This document shows positions 1-8,881 of a DNA stretch of 64,000 bases, one piece after another (position 1 is the stretch's first letter; every line of letters starts with the position of its first letter). The stretch comes from a bacterium A37T11 (GTDB taxonomy: Bacteria; Bacteroidota; Bacteroidia; Sphingobacteriales; Sphingobacteriaceae): NCBI GenBank assembly GCA_900109895.1, contig FOBR01000001.1, forward strand, positions 248,001 through 312,000, read 5' to 3'. The position numbers were made by a program, and so were the translations under genes. A model generated the notes under the pieces. That model had not been told where the DNA came from. It worked only from the letters and a program-made list of their open reading frames with translations, and did not search any database.

Positions 1-763
1 ACCCCTGTTTCTCTGGCAGATACTTCCAATACCTTCTGGGCACATGTTGCAAGTGAAGCTTCATGTTGCGGCGCGACTCAATGTTAGTACTCTTAAAATA
101 TTGCTTCCATAAAAGCTCAAATTGAGCATCCCGTTCATCCAAAGTAATGGTCGCTGCCTTATCGGTCAATGCATCCTTTTCAGGAGCTGTAAGCTGCACT
201 TCAGAAACGTAGCCCTCCTCATGCAGCAGCCCATACCTTCTTTTTACATCATAAATCAACCAGCGCTGGTCAGCATACCGATTTTTAAAAAAACCAGAAA
301 CAAGCGGCAGCACATTGAAGTCAGGCTCTATGATCGCGAAAAATAATCCGTCAGCGCTTTTTTGAAAACGCGTAAACGCCTTCATCCTGTGCCGCTCCCT
401 GCTTACTTTATGAAGGGTTTGTGAAAAATAAAGCACATCGGCATCCCCGTAATTCGTGAGCACGGCAGGCCCGGCCTGAAAGATCTGATGAATAATATGG
501 AAGGAAGACAGCCACACCTTGCGGTCTTCCGATAAAAAAGCCCGGAAAAAGTCCAGAACTTTTTGATCACCCAGTTGCTTTCGAAGTCCGCGTAATACGC
601 GTTCCATTTTAGCAAGGTCGGTTTGCACGGTTCGGCCTTCCTGAAAAAGCCCGGGTTGAAAATCAAGTTCGGTTACTGGAATTGCACCAGGTTCTTTCCG
701 CTCAAAGCTTTCAAACACACAAGACATAAAACCGGCATAGCTGCCATCAAATACGTAGTACAT
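1..763 (-). CDS. TIGR03915/DUF4130-type DNA metabolism protein (C-terminus cut off)
   Basis: The reading frame starts with ATG at 763 and stays open to the window edge, giving about 254 residues. The N-terminus (MYYVFDGSYAGFMSCVFESF) and the DUF4130-like body, with a run like VLTNYGDADVLYFSQTLHKV and a VERHRM-type segment (here RERHRMKAFTRFQ), fit the TIGR03915 family of probable DNA metabolism proteins. Its start lies one base after the stop of the radical SAM gene, so the two are translated as a pair. The same two families are commonly adjacent in bacteria. The biochemical role is not established; a DNA repair or modification role is inferred from the partner. The true C-terminus lies outside the window. 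Confidence 0.82.
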   Translation of the reverse strand, partial: MYYVFDGSYAGFMSCVFESFERKEPGAIPVTELDFQPGLFQEGRTVQTDLAKMERVLRGLRKQLGDQKVLDFFRAFLSEDRKVWLSSFHIIHQIFQAGPAVLTNYGDADVLYFSQTLHKVSRERHRMKAFTRFQKSADGLFFAIIEPDFNVLPLVSGFFKNRYADQRWLIYDVKRRYGLLHEEGYVSEVQLTAPEKDALTDKAATITLDERDAQFELLWKQYFKSTNIESRRNMKLHLQHVPRRYWKYLPEKQG

Positions 764-764
764 C

Positions 765-2021
765 CTAAAAAAGACTTAGCTGCGCTTGCGGCATCATCCG
801 TTTATATTTACTATTCCCCTCGCGCAAAATACGGTTCTTTACGGAAGCCATACTCAAGGCACCCAATGAAAATGGCGTATCAGCGCAGCGCATAAAAAAT
901 TTTGCCCGGTTAAAGTCAATACCCATTTTCCGCACCTGATACTCGCTTAACCGGCCAAACTTCCTGGCCTGAACCACCTTCAACGCTGATTTTTTCCCTA
1001 CTCCCGGAATCCGGAGAATCGCATTAAAATCGGCCGTATTGATGTCAACCGGAAAAAGATGCGGGTTTCTTAAGGCCCAGCTCAGTTTAGGATCTATATC
1101 CAGATCCAGTTGCTGGTGGTGTGTATTTAGGAGTTCATCTAGCTGAAAGCCGTAGAATCGCAATAACCAATCGGTTTGATAAAGCCGGTTCTCGCGAATA
1201 AGCGGCGGGGTGGTACCGATCTGTGGCAACAAGCTACTGGTATTATTCACCGGCACATAACCGCTATAATAAACGCGCTTAAGTTTATAGTCCTTATAAA
1301 ACGAGTTAGCCACCCCCATGATCTCCAGATCAGTTTCAGGCGTGGCGCCAATAACCATCTGCGTGCTCTGGCCTGCCGGCACAAACGTAGGTACGTGCTT
1401 TATTAATTTGGATTCAGCCTTAAAAGCTTGCTTTTGTTGATTAACAAAGGCCAGCGGTTTTCGGACCGAGTCATGATCCTTTTCAGGGGCCAGCATTTTG
1501 AGCCCAGCTTCCGTGGGCAATTCCAGGTTTATGCTCATCCGGTCAGCATAAAGCCCCGCTTCTTTGATCAATTCCTCACTTGCCCCTGGAATAGTTTTTA
1601 AATGGATATAGCCATTGTACCGCTCTTCAGTTCGAAGTTTTTTAACAATCCGGAGCAAGCGCTCCATGGTAAAATCGGCATTTTTAAAAATACCAGAGCT
1701 GAGAAACAAACCTTCAATATAGTTCCTCCGGTAAAAATTCATGGTCAGATCGACCACCTCCTCCACCGTAAATGCCGCCCGCTTTACATCATTGCTCCTG
1801 CGGCTCACACAAAATGCACAGTCGTAAATACAGTGGTTTGTCAATAATATCTTAAGTAACGAAACACAACGGCCATCTTCGGTATACGTATGGCAAATGC
1901 CGGAGGCAGATGCATCGCCAATGCCTCCGGTATTTTTACGTTTACTACCGCTTGAACTGCAGCTTACATCATATTTAGCCGCATCTGCCAGGATTTTTAA
2001 CTTCTCTTCAATCTTTTCCAT
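765..2021 (-). CDS. Putative DNA modification/repair radical SAM protein (TIGR03916 type)
   Basis: 418 residues. The radical SAM cluster motif CIYDCAFC places Cys64, Cys68 and Cys71 to hold the 4Fe-4S cluster that cleaves S-adenosylmethionine. An N-terminal Cys/Ser-rich segment (YDVSCSSSGSKR) is typical of the family. Near the C-terminus a helix-hairpin-helix reads ILRIPGVGKKSALKVVQARK (about residues 330-350), a DNA-backbone-binding element. This combination of radical SAM barrel plus HhH is the TIGR03916 family. The gene is the first of a two-gene operon with the TIGR03915 protein one base downstream. The substrate is unknown; DNA binding is inferred from the HhH. Confidence 0.88.
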   Translation of the reverse strand: MEKIEEKLKILADAAKYDVSCSSSGSKRKNTGGIGDASASGICHTYTEDGRCVSLLKILLTNHCIYDCAFCVSRRSNDVKRAAFTVEEVVDLTMNFYRRNYIEGLFLSSGIFKNADFTMERLLRIVKKLRTEERYNGYIHLKTIPGASEELIKEAGLYADRMSINLELPTEAGLKMLAPEKDHDSVRKPLAFVNQQKQAFKAESKLIKHVPTFVPAGQSTQMVIGATPETDLEIMGVANSFYKDYKLKRVYYSGYVPVNNTSSLLPQIGTTPPLIRENRLYQTDWLLRFYGFQLDELLNTHHQQLDLDIDPKLSWALRNPHLFPVDINTADFNAILRIPGVGKKSALKVVQARKFGRLSEYQVRKMGIDFNRAKFFMRCADTPFSLGALSMASVKNRILREGNSKYKRMMPQAQLSLF

Positions 2022-2151
2022 CCCACAAAATAATTAGCAAGTCAACAGTTGTCTTCTAAAATACTCTGCAAGTATACTAAACAAACTAGTAAATTAAAAA
2101 CCTTTTTATGTCAAATATTTCTTTCTAACCAAAAATCAGCATCTTTGTACC

Positions 2152-2547
2152 ATGACTCTAGAAGAACGCATCGCGCAATCAGAAACCCACATCTTTAAAG
2201 CCGTATTCCCAAATACGACCAATCATTACGACACCCTTTATGGCGGAACCGCCATGGCCATGATGGACGAGGTCGCTTTCATCGCAGGTACCCGATTCTG
2301 CCGTAAACGCTTGGTTACCGTATCTTCAGACCGCATAGATTTTACAAAGTCCATCCCTGCAGGCACCATCGTTGAGCTGGTAGCCCGCGTAGTTCATGTA
2401 GGCCGTACCAGCCTTAAAGTACACATCGAAATCTTTGTAGAACGGATGTATGAACTGCATCGCGAGCTGGCCATCACCGGCACCTTCACCTTTGTAGCCA
2501 TTGATGAGCACAAAGAACCAATTCCGGTGATGGAAGGATTGGAATAA
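2152..2547 (+). CDS. Acyl-CoA thioesterase, hotdog fold (YciA-like)
   Basis: 131 residues. The single hotdog domain shows the N-terminal segment FPNTTNHYDTLYGGTAMAMM followed by DEVAFIAGTRFC, where the Asn/His/Gly-Gly and Asp positions match cytosolic acyl-CoA hydrolases of the YciA/BFIT group. The later RIDFTKSIPAGTIVELVARV strand is also characteristic. It should cleave fatty acyl-CoA to free fatty acid and CoA in the cytoplasm. Its length is normal for a single-domain member. It stands alone on the plus strand, and its stop is two bases from the stop of the convergent TlpA gene, so the two genes share no intergenic terminator. Chain-length specificity cannot be read. Confidence 0.88.
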   Translation: MTLEERIAQSETHIFKAVFPNTTNHYDTLYGGTAMAMMDEVAFIAGTRFCRKRLVTVSSDRIDFTKSIPAGTIVELVARVVHVGRTSLKVHIEIFVERMYELHRELAITGTFTFVAIDEHKEPIPVMEGLE

Positions 2548-2549
2548 AT

Positions 2550-3683
2550 TTATTCAAATAATTCTTCCAATTTTTTAGTTAACGCATCGCCTCTTAAATT
2601 TTTGGCAATGATTTTTCCGGTCTTATCCAACAGCACATTCTGCGGGATGGCCTTGATGGAATACAGTGCGGCAGCCGCATTCTTTCTGCCTTTCAGGTCA
2701 GAGACATTTTTCCAAATAAGCCCATCTTTTTGGATGGCAGCCAGCCATGACTTTTTACCATTTTGATCATCAGACGATACACTCAAAATCTCCAACCCCT
2801 TCCCATGATATTTTTTATAGGCATTTACCAAATTCGGGTTTTCTGCCCGGCAAGGCACACACCAAGATGCCCAAAAGTCTACCAGCACATACTGACCCCT
2901 TAGTGCAGAAAGGCGAATAGGATGTCCACTGGGGTCGTTCTGCACAAAATCAGGCGCCATTTGACCAACAGCTGTGGCCTTCATGCCTTTTAACAACTGA
3001 TCGTAGGACTTACCCGAAGGTGTAAGCCTAATTGCTTTAGCCAATCCATAAAATAGCGGAGCTGTTTTTGGATAATCGGGACTGGTGCCACTGATATACT
3101 TTAGTACATCCAGGCTAACAAAGCTATTGGGATGCTGAAGTATAAAATCCAGATATATTTGATGTTCTTTACTATTAAATACGTGCATAGTACTATCCAT
3201 CTTTTCCATAATAGTTTTATCCTTTATCCTTTCAGGTGAAAATGTTTTATATACAGCCATGTCTTGCTGCATATGACGCACGTTTTGCCGGATAGCCGTT
3301 TTGAGCTTTTCGTTATCTGCATTCACATTTGAACCACGAATAGAGGCATGAATAAGTGAATCCGGGCTTTCCAATTGAATACTACCAGGCTCCAGGTAAA
3401 AATTAAAAAACTCCCGTTTACCCGGACCCAGAAAAGCACCCGTACCTTCGTAACTTAGCGTTAAGGTAACCGCTTGTGGTTCTAAAATAGAGCCTTCAAA
3501 TAGAAATTGACCGTTTTGAATCACTGCTGTATCAACTTTAGAAGATGGTTTTTCACCATGCACCAAGTATATTTTAGCAGGAGCATTTATAGACCCAATT
3601 TTTCCTTTTACCGTATAAGAAGCTTGCTGTGCCTGTATAAAAACAGGCAACAGCAGCAATACCAATATGCTATAATTTTTCAT
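2550..3683 (-). CDS. TlpA-family thiol-disulfide oxidoreductase with DUF4369-like N-terminus
   Basis: 377 residues. A signal peptide (residues 1-19, ending IQAQ) sends it to the periplasm. Residues about 22-120 form a DUF4369-like beta domain (TVKGKIGSINAPAKIYLVHG). The C-terminal 140 residues are a TlpA/AhpC-TSA thioredoxin fold with the redox pair in WASWCVPCRAENP (Cys275, Cys278) and the cis-Pro region SIKAIPQNVLLDKTGKI. It is the last gene of the first SusC-SusD operon, 10 bp after SusD. The family reduces or exchanges disulfides in the envelope. The partner is unknown, but being tied to SusCD suggests it treats the imported ligand or the uptake proteins (inference). Confidence 0.9.
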   Translation of the reverse strand: MKNYSILVLLLLPVFIQAQQASYTVKGKIGSINAPAKIYLVHGEKPSSKVDTAVIQNGQFLFEGSILEPQAVTLTLSYEGTGAFLGPGKREFFNFYLEPGSIQLESPDSLIHASIRGSNVNADNEKLKTAIRQNVRHMQQDMAVYKTFSPERIKDKTIMEKMDSTMHVFNSKEHQIYLDFILQHPNSFVSLDVLKYISGTSPDYPKTAPLFYGLAKAIRLTPSGKSYDQLLKGMKATAVGQMAPDFVQNDPSGHPIRLSALRGQYVLVDFWASWCVPCRAENPNLVNAYKKYHGKGLEILSVSSDDQNGKKSWLAAIQKDGLIWKNVSDLKGRKNAAAALYSIKAIPQNVLLDKTGKIIAKNLRGDALTKKLEELFE

Positions 3684-3693
3684 CCGAAACTAT

Positions 3694-5067
3694 TTACTCT
3701 GGGTTTTGTGGCCAATTATTATAATACAATACTTGCAAAGGTATTTGCAACGTATATTTATTGCTATGAGGGGGCAAAGATCCGACTATATTACCCTGCC
3801 CATCGTAGCGGGTCACCTCGGGCATGCGTCCTTCAGCATCCAGTCTTTTCATATCAAACCACCTCATACCGCAATAGGGAAATTCAAAAGATCTTTCCAT
3901 TAAAATTTTTTGAAGTACTTCCTCCTGTGCGCCAGACTCGTATTTATTATAATCTGTCGCATTAAACCGGCATTTACGCACAGAGTCCAACTGGCTCAGT
4001 GCCGTAGTCAAATCATTGGCACGAACAGCGGCCTCCGCAATAATTAACCGCATCTCTGCCACGGTGGTACCCCAATTAGGGTTACTTGCTGCACCGGTAT
4101 TATTGGGTTGATACTGCACCTTACCCCGGACCAAAAAGCTGTAGTCACCCAGATTGGTATAGAAAAAATTAAGACGCTTATCGGCTTTATCAAACGTCAA
4201 CAAAAAAGGCATGGATGGCGTTTCACGGGTAGCCGGTGCCAAACAAGACTGTGCGAATATAGCATCCGAACGATAGGCTAAAAAAGCAATCGAATTACGG
4301 TTAACCATCGTACTATAATCTTGTATTTGGTTCGGACCTTTGTCTAGTGCCAGCTGGGCGTTTTTGCCTGCATTTTCATACTCATGCATATATAAGTAGG
4401 TCCGGGCCAGTACGCTGTAGGCTGCAGCCACACTTCCCCGAAAACGATTATTGTTATTATTTTCGGGTAGCGAAGGAATAGCCGCATTCAAGTCTTCCAA
4501 AATATGATTGTAGATCTCCAGCACCGTGCCACGGGCAGGAACATCATCTTCCAAATCATTTGAAGTGACAAACGGCACCGCCAGATCCTGGCTAGCCGAG
4601 GCCGCATTATAGGCTTTACCATATAAATTAACCAAGTACAGATTATCGGCAGCACGCCCCAATAAAGCTTCAGCCCTGAGCCGTTGCTTTTCTGCATCCG
4701 TGCCAGTAGCCTCATCTATACCCTTCAAAACCGTGTTATAATAGTATATCCGCGAATAGAAAGTAGACCATATAGCAGGGTTGGCGTTGACATCCAGCGA
4801 AAACTGGGGTTGCCAGGTATACTCAAAGTCATTAATGCCTGTTGGCGGATTGCCAATTGTTGGATTATCAACATTATCCGCCAGCCGGTTAAGATCATTT
4901 GGCAGACCTGAAGCAAGCGTGGTATTATTAAGCCATTGGTCGTAATCTTCTGTCGTAGTCAAAATCTTTTCTCCTTTGGGCTGAATATCCAGGTAGTTGT
5001 CGCAAGCGGCAAGCATACACACAGCTGGCAGCATATACGCAATCCAAATAGACGTAAATTGTTTCAT
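3694..5067 (-). CDS. SusD/RagB family surface lipoprotein (locus 1)
   Basis: 457 residues. The signal peptide ends in a lipobox (CMLAAC), giving a lipidated Cys at residue 21, followed by the family signature DNYLDIQPKGEKI. Tetratricopeptide-like helical regions and the C-terminal motif ERSFEFPYCGMRWFDMKRLD are those of SusD/RagB proteins, which form the lid on the SusC barrel and bind the nutrient at the cell surface. The segment LRAEALLGRAADNLYLVNLYG is the conserved helical hairpin. Start chosen at the ATG before the signal peptide. It sits 50 bp after SusC. The ligand (glycan or peptide) cannot be told, since no enzyme except TlpA is linked. Confidence 0.92.
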   Translation of the reverse strand: MKQFTSIWIAYMLPAVCMLAACDNYLDIQPKGEKILTTTEDYDQWLNNTTLASGLPNDLNRLADNVDNPTIGNPPTGINDFEYTWQPQFSLDVNANPAIWSTFYSRIYYYNTVLKGIDEATGTDAEKQRLRAEALLGRAADNLYLVNLYGKAYNAASASQDLAVPFVTSNDLEDDVPARGTVLEIYNHILEDLNAAIPSLPENNNNNRFRGSVAAAYSVLARTYLYMHEYENAGKNAQLALDKGPNQIQDYSTMVNRNSIAFLAYRSDAIFAQSCLAPATRETPSMPFLLTFDKADKRLNFFYTNLGDYSFLVRGKVQYQPNNTGAASNPNWGTTVAEMRLIIAEAAVRANDLTTALSQLDSVRKCRFNATDYNKYESGAQEEVLQKILMERSFEFPYCGMRWFDMKRLDAEGRMPEVTRYDGQGNIVGSLPPHSNKYTLQIPLQVLYYNNWPQNPE

Positions 5068-5117
5068 TCTCTTTAATTTTTATACCTAAAATTGAGTTAT
5101 CTAAACCATGCCTACCA

Positions 5118-8100
5118 CTAAAAATTAATACCAAGCGCCATGGTATAAGTAGGTGTCAGGTATGACTTTTCATAACTACCTGTTGACAAGCTATAGTTAT
5201 ATTTATTAAAACCCACTGTAAATACATTAGACACTTGCCCCCGAAGCTCTATACTAATCCCTTTCTCTCTCAAAATGCGGCTTTGCCTAAACGTATAAGA
5301 CGCTGTAATATCACTCAGAGTTAGGTAGGATCCATTTACAATATACTTATCTGTATATTTCATGTACGAATAGTAATTACTTCCGATGGTTGGCAATACT
5401 TCGGGTTTCAACTCATCACCTGCCTGTTTCCAATAATTATTGGCCCCTTCCAGCGGTCGGTTGTCCCTGGCAAAAGGTACCGTGACCCTGGTCACAAAAC
5501 CACCGAAATAATTGAACATGCAATAGAAATAAAAATTATCGATGTCAACCCGGTTACTCATGCCCATGCTATATGAAGGAATCATACTGCCCAAGTTTTT
5601 AACATCCTCCAGGCCTTTGTTAGGGCCGCTGAAGAGTTTGGCATTGCCATCCTTGTCATAGATCTGCGGATTGCCCAAAGAGTCTACACCTGCATACCGG
5701 TAAGCAAAAGTGGTCCCTACGGCATATCCTTTTAGGTAATTGGCATTACCAGCGGTTACATAATTCAGGGAACTGGTGGTGGGATCAATAATTTTGGTAT
5801 TATAAACGTTTAGCACTTTGCTGCCGTTGTGTGAAAAAATCAAACCCGTATTCCAATTGAATTTCCTGGTTGAAATCCAATCTGCATGCAAATTTATTTC
5901 GAAACCATTGTTGCGGATGGAGGCCCGGTTTACGATAGCAGAAGTAGAGCCTTTTGTGGCATCAATTTGGCTGTTGGCCAGTATATCGGTACTTTTCTTT
6001 ACGTAATAATCAAAACCACCTGTCACCCCTTTCAGTACCTCATAATCTAACCCGAAGTTCACATTGCTGGTTTGCTCCCAGCGCAGCCCACTATTGGCTA
6101 AAGACGAAAGGCTCAACATAGGAAGTGTGTAGGATGAACTTAATTTATTGGTTAGGCCGGCACTGGCGATAACCTCCGGCAAGGAGCCCTGTGCCACATT
6201 GCCATTAAATCCGTAGGCTGCACGCAACTTTAATGATTTAACCCAGTCCAAATCGTGCATAAAACTTTCTTTATGGATATTCCACGCGCCCCCTAAAGAC
6301 CATAACGGTTTATAATGATATTTGGGGTTGGTACCAAACAAATTGGACTGCTCAATGCGTATACTGCCCGATAACACATACTTGGTTTTGTAGGAGTATA
6401 CTAAATTAGAATATAAGGAAATATACCGGTTCTCTACATACACTACATGAAACAGCCCAGTACCATCATTTCCACCACCATAGGAAATTGCAGGGTTTCC
6501 GCGCGCTATCGTAGGCACAAAATCCTGCAGTGATTTATAATCAACAGGCTGATTTAAGAGCGTTTGATCATCATACCCAAAATAGGCCTCACTATTTGAT
6601 TTTTCAATTACATCCCGCACTTCAGTACCTGCAATTAAATTGAGCGTATGGTCTGGGGCCACCTGTTTGTCATAGCTTAGCTGTGCCCGTACCGTATAGC
6701 TTTGTTTACTTCCTCCGTTTTTTGTCAACAGCCCTCCGGTGGGTATAGCCGAAGTATACCGTTTATTAATATCATCATAAGTCGTATACCTGTTGATGTA
6801 TTGACGTACTTCTGAAGAATTTTCGCTCGCCAAGTGGTCCTGGTCTATTTTGGAAATCTCGTAGACACCTCCAAATGCAACGTTAAGGCCATTGATTATA
6901 TTATACCTAAAATTAGCTGTTATTCGGTCAGTGAGTGTACTATATTTATTATTCACCTCATTTATGTCCACTAATGGATAGCGCCTGTTATCCAACAAGC
7001 CTTTAGACAACAAATAATCGTTATAATACGAATTGGCATAAGATCCACTAAATATTGACAGCGGATTTCCATCCGCATCCTGCAAATGTTCATACGGATA
7101 TAAGGAATGTATATCCGGTACCGGAGAAGATTTCTGGTTTGCGGTTTGAAAATCATTGGTCAGGTCCATGGAAAAGCGTTTTGAAAAATTAACCATGGTG
7201 CGTCCTGATAAATGAAATTGATTATTGTCATTCTTAATCTGGGAGGCATTTCCATTCACATAATTGGCCGTCAAATAAAAAAGCGCATCTTTAGTACCAC
7301 CAGATGCTGCCAGATAATACGTTTGCGTAGCCGCATTTCGCAAAAATAAACGGCTGTAGTCTTTCGTATTATTGTAGGAGCCCAACTCAGCAAACTCCTT
7401 GTCGCGCTCTTCAAGCGATATGGGATTGCTTGAAGAACGCCAGTGCGCCATAATTTCGGCGGTTGGTGAATAATTATATAAATCTGCATACAACGGGTTG
7501 GTCATCAGCATCCAACCAAAGTTGCTTATATTTTTGTTAAAAATTTTATCCGCTTCGATGACAGTATTGGAAGCATCCTTATCCCAGCGGAAACGATCGT
7601 AGTTATCATGCGGAGTTATACTTGCTGTAGTCCGGAAATTGAGACGTACCTTTCCCACATTGGCCTTTTTACGTTCTATGACAATCACCCCGTTTGAAGA
7701 TCGTGCACCATAAATAGAGGCCGCAGCAGCATCTTTTAAAACTGTAACCGACTCAATTTCATACGGATCAATTGTACTTAGTGTCATTTCAGTGGGGAAG
7801 CCATCCATCACGATAAGCGGTTGTTTATTGCCACTGATGGTTGAAATTCCCCGGATCTGAAACAGATTATTGTCTTCAAATTGAACATCGTTATTAATGA
7901 GCAGGCCGGGGATTTTATTTTGAAGTCCCAATAAAAAGTCGGTGGTATTAATACGGCTATCGTAATCTTTTAAGCCAATATAACTAACACTCCCGGTAAC
8001 TTGCTCGGGCTTAATCTTCTGGTATCCGTTATTAACTGAAGTAATCTCCACATCCTGCAGTGCGTTTTGTTCGGCCGTTAAGGTAATGTTAAGGCTTATG

Positions 8101-8702
8101 TAGGTGTTTCCAACCCTTTTAAACCGGATGTTTGAAGGAGCGGTAGTACCTGATAGCAGGTCAGCCAAACGGATATCCAAGCTTTGAAATCCTACCGAAC
8201 TAATATGAATAACGGCATCATTGGGCACATTTGGGAATATAAATTGGCCTGACGCATTGGCCGAGACCCCCAAATTAGCCTTTAGTACCCGAATAGTAAC
8301 TCCTGGTATTGGATGGCCTGAGGAATCGGCCACCGTGCCAGAAAGTGTCAGCGAGGGCTGATCCGAGGTTATCTGGGCCACCGGTTTTCGGGCAATCAAA
8401 ATATTGGTGCCGCTGATCTCATAGCTTAACGGCTGATCGTGAAAAAGCTGTTGCAAAAAGGTATTTAGCGGCATCTTTACTGCCGTCAGCGTGACCGCAT
8501 GGCTTTCATTGATCAGCGCCTTATTTGCCAATACACGAAAGCCGCTCTGATCAAAAATCCGTTTAAATATCTCTTCCATGGACATGTTTTTGCCCTGGAT
8601 ACTGATCGTTTGCGAATACGTAGCGGCGCTGAGGTGCAGGAAACCGCCAAGAAGTAGGAGCATGATTAATCTCATCACCCGAAAAAAGTAAGTTTTTGTC
8701 AT
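5118..8702 (-). CDS. SusC/RagA TonB-linked outer membrane transporter with STN domain (locus 1)
   Basis: 1194 residues. Order: signal peptide (about 1-30), STN/secretin-TonB N-domain (about 40-105, starting ISIQGKNMSMEEIFKRIFDQ), CarboxypepD_reg beta-sandwich (about 118-205, LSGTVADSSGHPIPGVTIRV), TonB-box/plug (about 225-350, with the SusC signature TVLKDAAAASIYGARSSNGV), then a 22-strand type barrel to the C-terminal phenylalanine. The STN domain marks a transducer that signals to a FecR anti-sigma factor, and a FecR gene lies directly upstream. It imports SusD-bound ligand into the periplasm with TonB energy. The shared N-terminal RVMRL motif, also in the other two sigma-linked SusC proteins, supports this start. 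Confidence 0.94.
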   Translation of the reverse strand: MTKTYFFRVMRLIMLLLLGGFLHLSAATYSQTISIQGKNMSMEEIFKRIFDQSGFRVLANKALINESHAVTLTAVKMPLNTFLQQLFHDQPLSYEISGTNILIARKPVAQITSDQPSLTLSGTVADSSGHPIPGVTIRVLKANLGVSANASGQFIFPNVPNDAVIHISSVGFQSLDIRLADLLSGTTAPSNIRFKRVGNTYISLNITLTAEQNALQDVEITSVNNGYQKIKPEQVTGSVSYIGLKDYDSRINTTDFLLGLQNKIPGLLINNDVQFEDNNLFQIRGISTISGNKQPLIVMDGFPTEMTLSTIDPYEIESVTVLKDAAAASIYGARSSNGVIVIERKKANVGKVRLNFRTTASITPHDNYDRFRWDKDASNTVIEADKIFNKNISNFGWMLMTNPLYADLYNYSPTAEIMAHWRSSSNPISLEERDKEFAELGSYNNTKDYSRLFLRNAATQTYYLAASGGTKDALFYLTANYVNGNASQIKNDNNQFHLSGRTMVNFSKRFSMDLTNDFQTANQKSSPVPDIHSLYPYEHLQDADGNPLSIFSGSYANSYYNDYLLSKGLLDNRRYPLVDINEVNNKYSTLTDRITANFRYNIINGLNVAFGGVYEISKIDQDHLASENSSEVRQYINRYTTYDDINKRYTSAIPTGGLLTKNGGSKQSYTVRAQLSYDKQVAPDHTLNLIAGTEVRDVIEKSNSEAYFGYDDQTLLNQPVDYKSLQDFVPTIARGNPAISYGGGNDGTGLFHVVYVENRYISLYSNLVYSYKTKYVLSGSIRIEQSNLFGTNPKYHYKPLWSLGGAWNIHKESFMHDLDWVKSLKLRAAYGFNGNVAQGSLPEVIASAGLTNKLSSSYTLPMLSLSSLANSGLRWEQTSNVNFGLDYEVLKGVTGGFDYYVKKSTDILANSQIDATKGSTSAIVNRASIRNNGFEINLHADWISTRKFNWNTGLIFSHNGSKVLNVYNTKIIDPTTSSLNYVTAGNANYLKGYAVGTTFAYRYAGVDSLGNPQIYDKDGNAKLFSGPNKGLEDVKNLGSMIPSYSMGMSNRVDIDNFYFYCMFNYFGGFVTRVTVPFARDNRPLEGANNYWKQAGDELKPEVLPTIGSNYYSYMKYTDKYIVNGSYLTLSDITASYTFRQSRILREKGISIELRGQVSNVFTVGFNKYNYSLSTGSYEKSYLTPTYTMALGINF

Positions 8703-8756
8703 TTGTGATTTGTTTTGCGCAAGGATTGACTTTTTAATTTCCTATCTTGCGCATGG

Positions 8757-8782
8757 TTTGGATAGTTTAACACACATTATTT
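8757..8782 (-). promoter_or_regulatory. Candidate ECF-sigma promoter of susC locus 1
   Basis: On the minus strand the block AAATAA is followed 12 bases later by TATCCAAA. The same pair occurs before susC of locus 2 (13-base spacing) and locus 3 (12-base spacing) and not before the sigma-less susC of locus 4. The placement upstream of the regulated gene and the ECF-like spacing suggest -35 and -10 elements read by the cognate sigma factors. No transcript start is known. Confidence 0.5.
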
Positions 8783-8815
8783 CTTGCATAGGATAATTGC
8801 ATATCCAGGCCATTT

Positions 8816-8846
8816 AGGGGAGTGTTGCAAGCATTCCCCTTTTTTA
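8816..8846 (+). terminator. Plus-strand intrinsic terminator between fecR and susC, locus 1
   Basis: Nine-base arms AGGGGAGTG and CATTCCCCT close a loop of seven bases and are followed by six T on the plus strand. The one non-Watson-Crick position is G-U in plus-strand RNA but A-C in minus-strand RNA, so it is built for an antisense transcript, not for the sense operon. Confidence 0.75.
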
Positions 8847-8881
8847 ACGACGCTGGCAAGACGTCTTTAAATCGTTATAAT

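Larger units (their letters stand above)
8757..8846 (+). ncRNA. Candidate DonS-like antisense RNA, locus 1
   Basis: About 90 bases of plus-strand RNA would start near a weak -7 box (TATCTTGC at 8743) inside the susC leader and end at the hairpin at 8816-8846. It runs opposite to susC in the FecR-SusC gap, the position of the DonS-type antisense RNAs reported for sigma-regulated polysaccharide loci in Bacteroides. The 5' end is a guess; the terminator is well supported. Confidence 0.4.
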
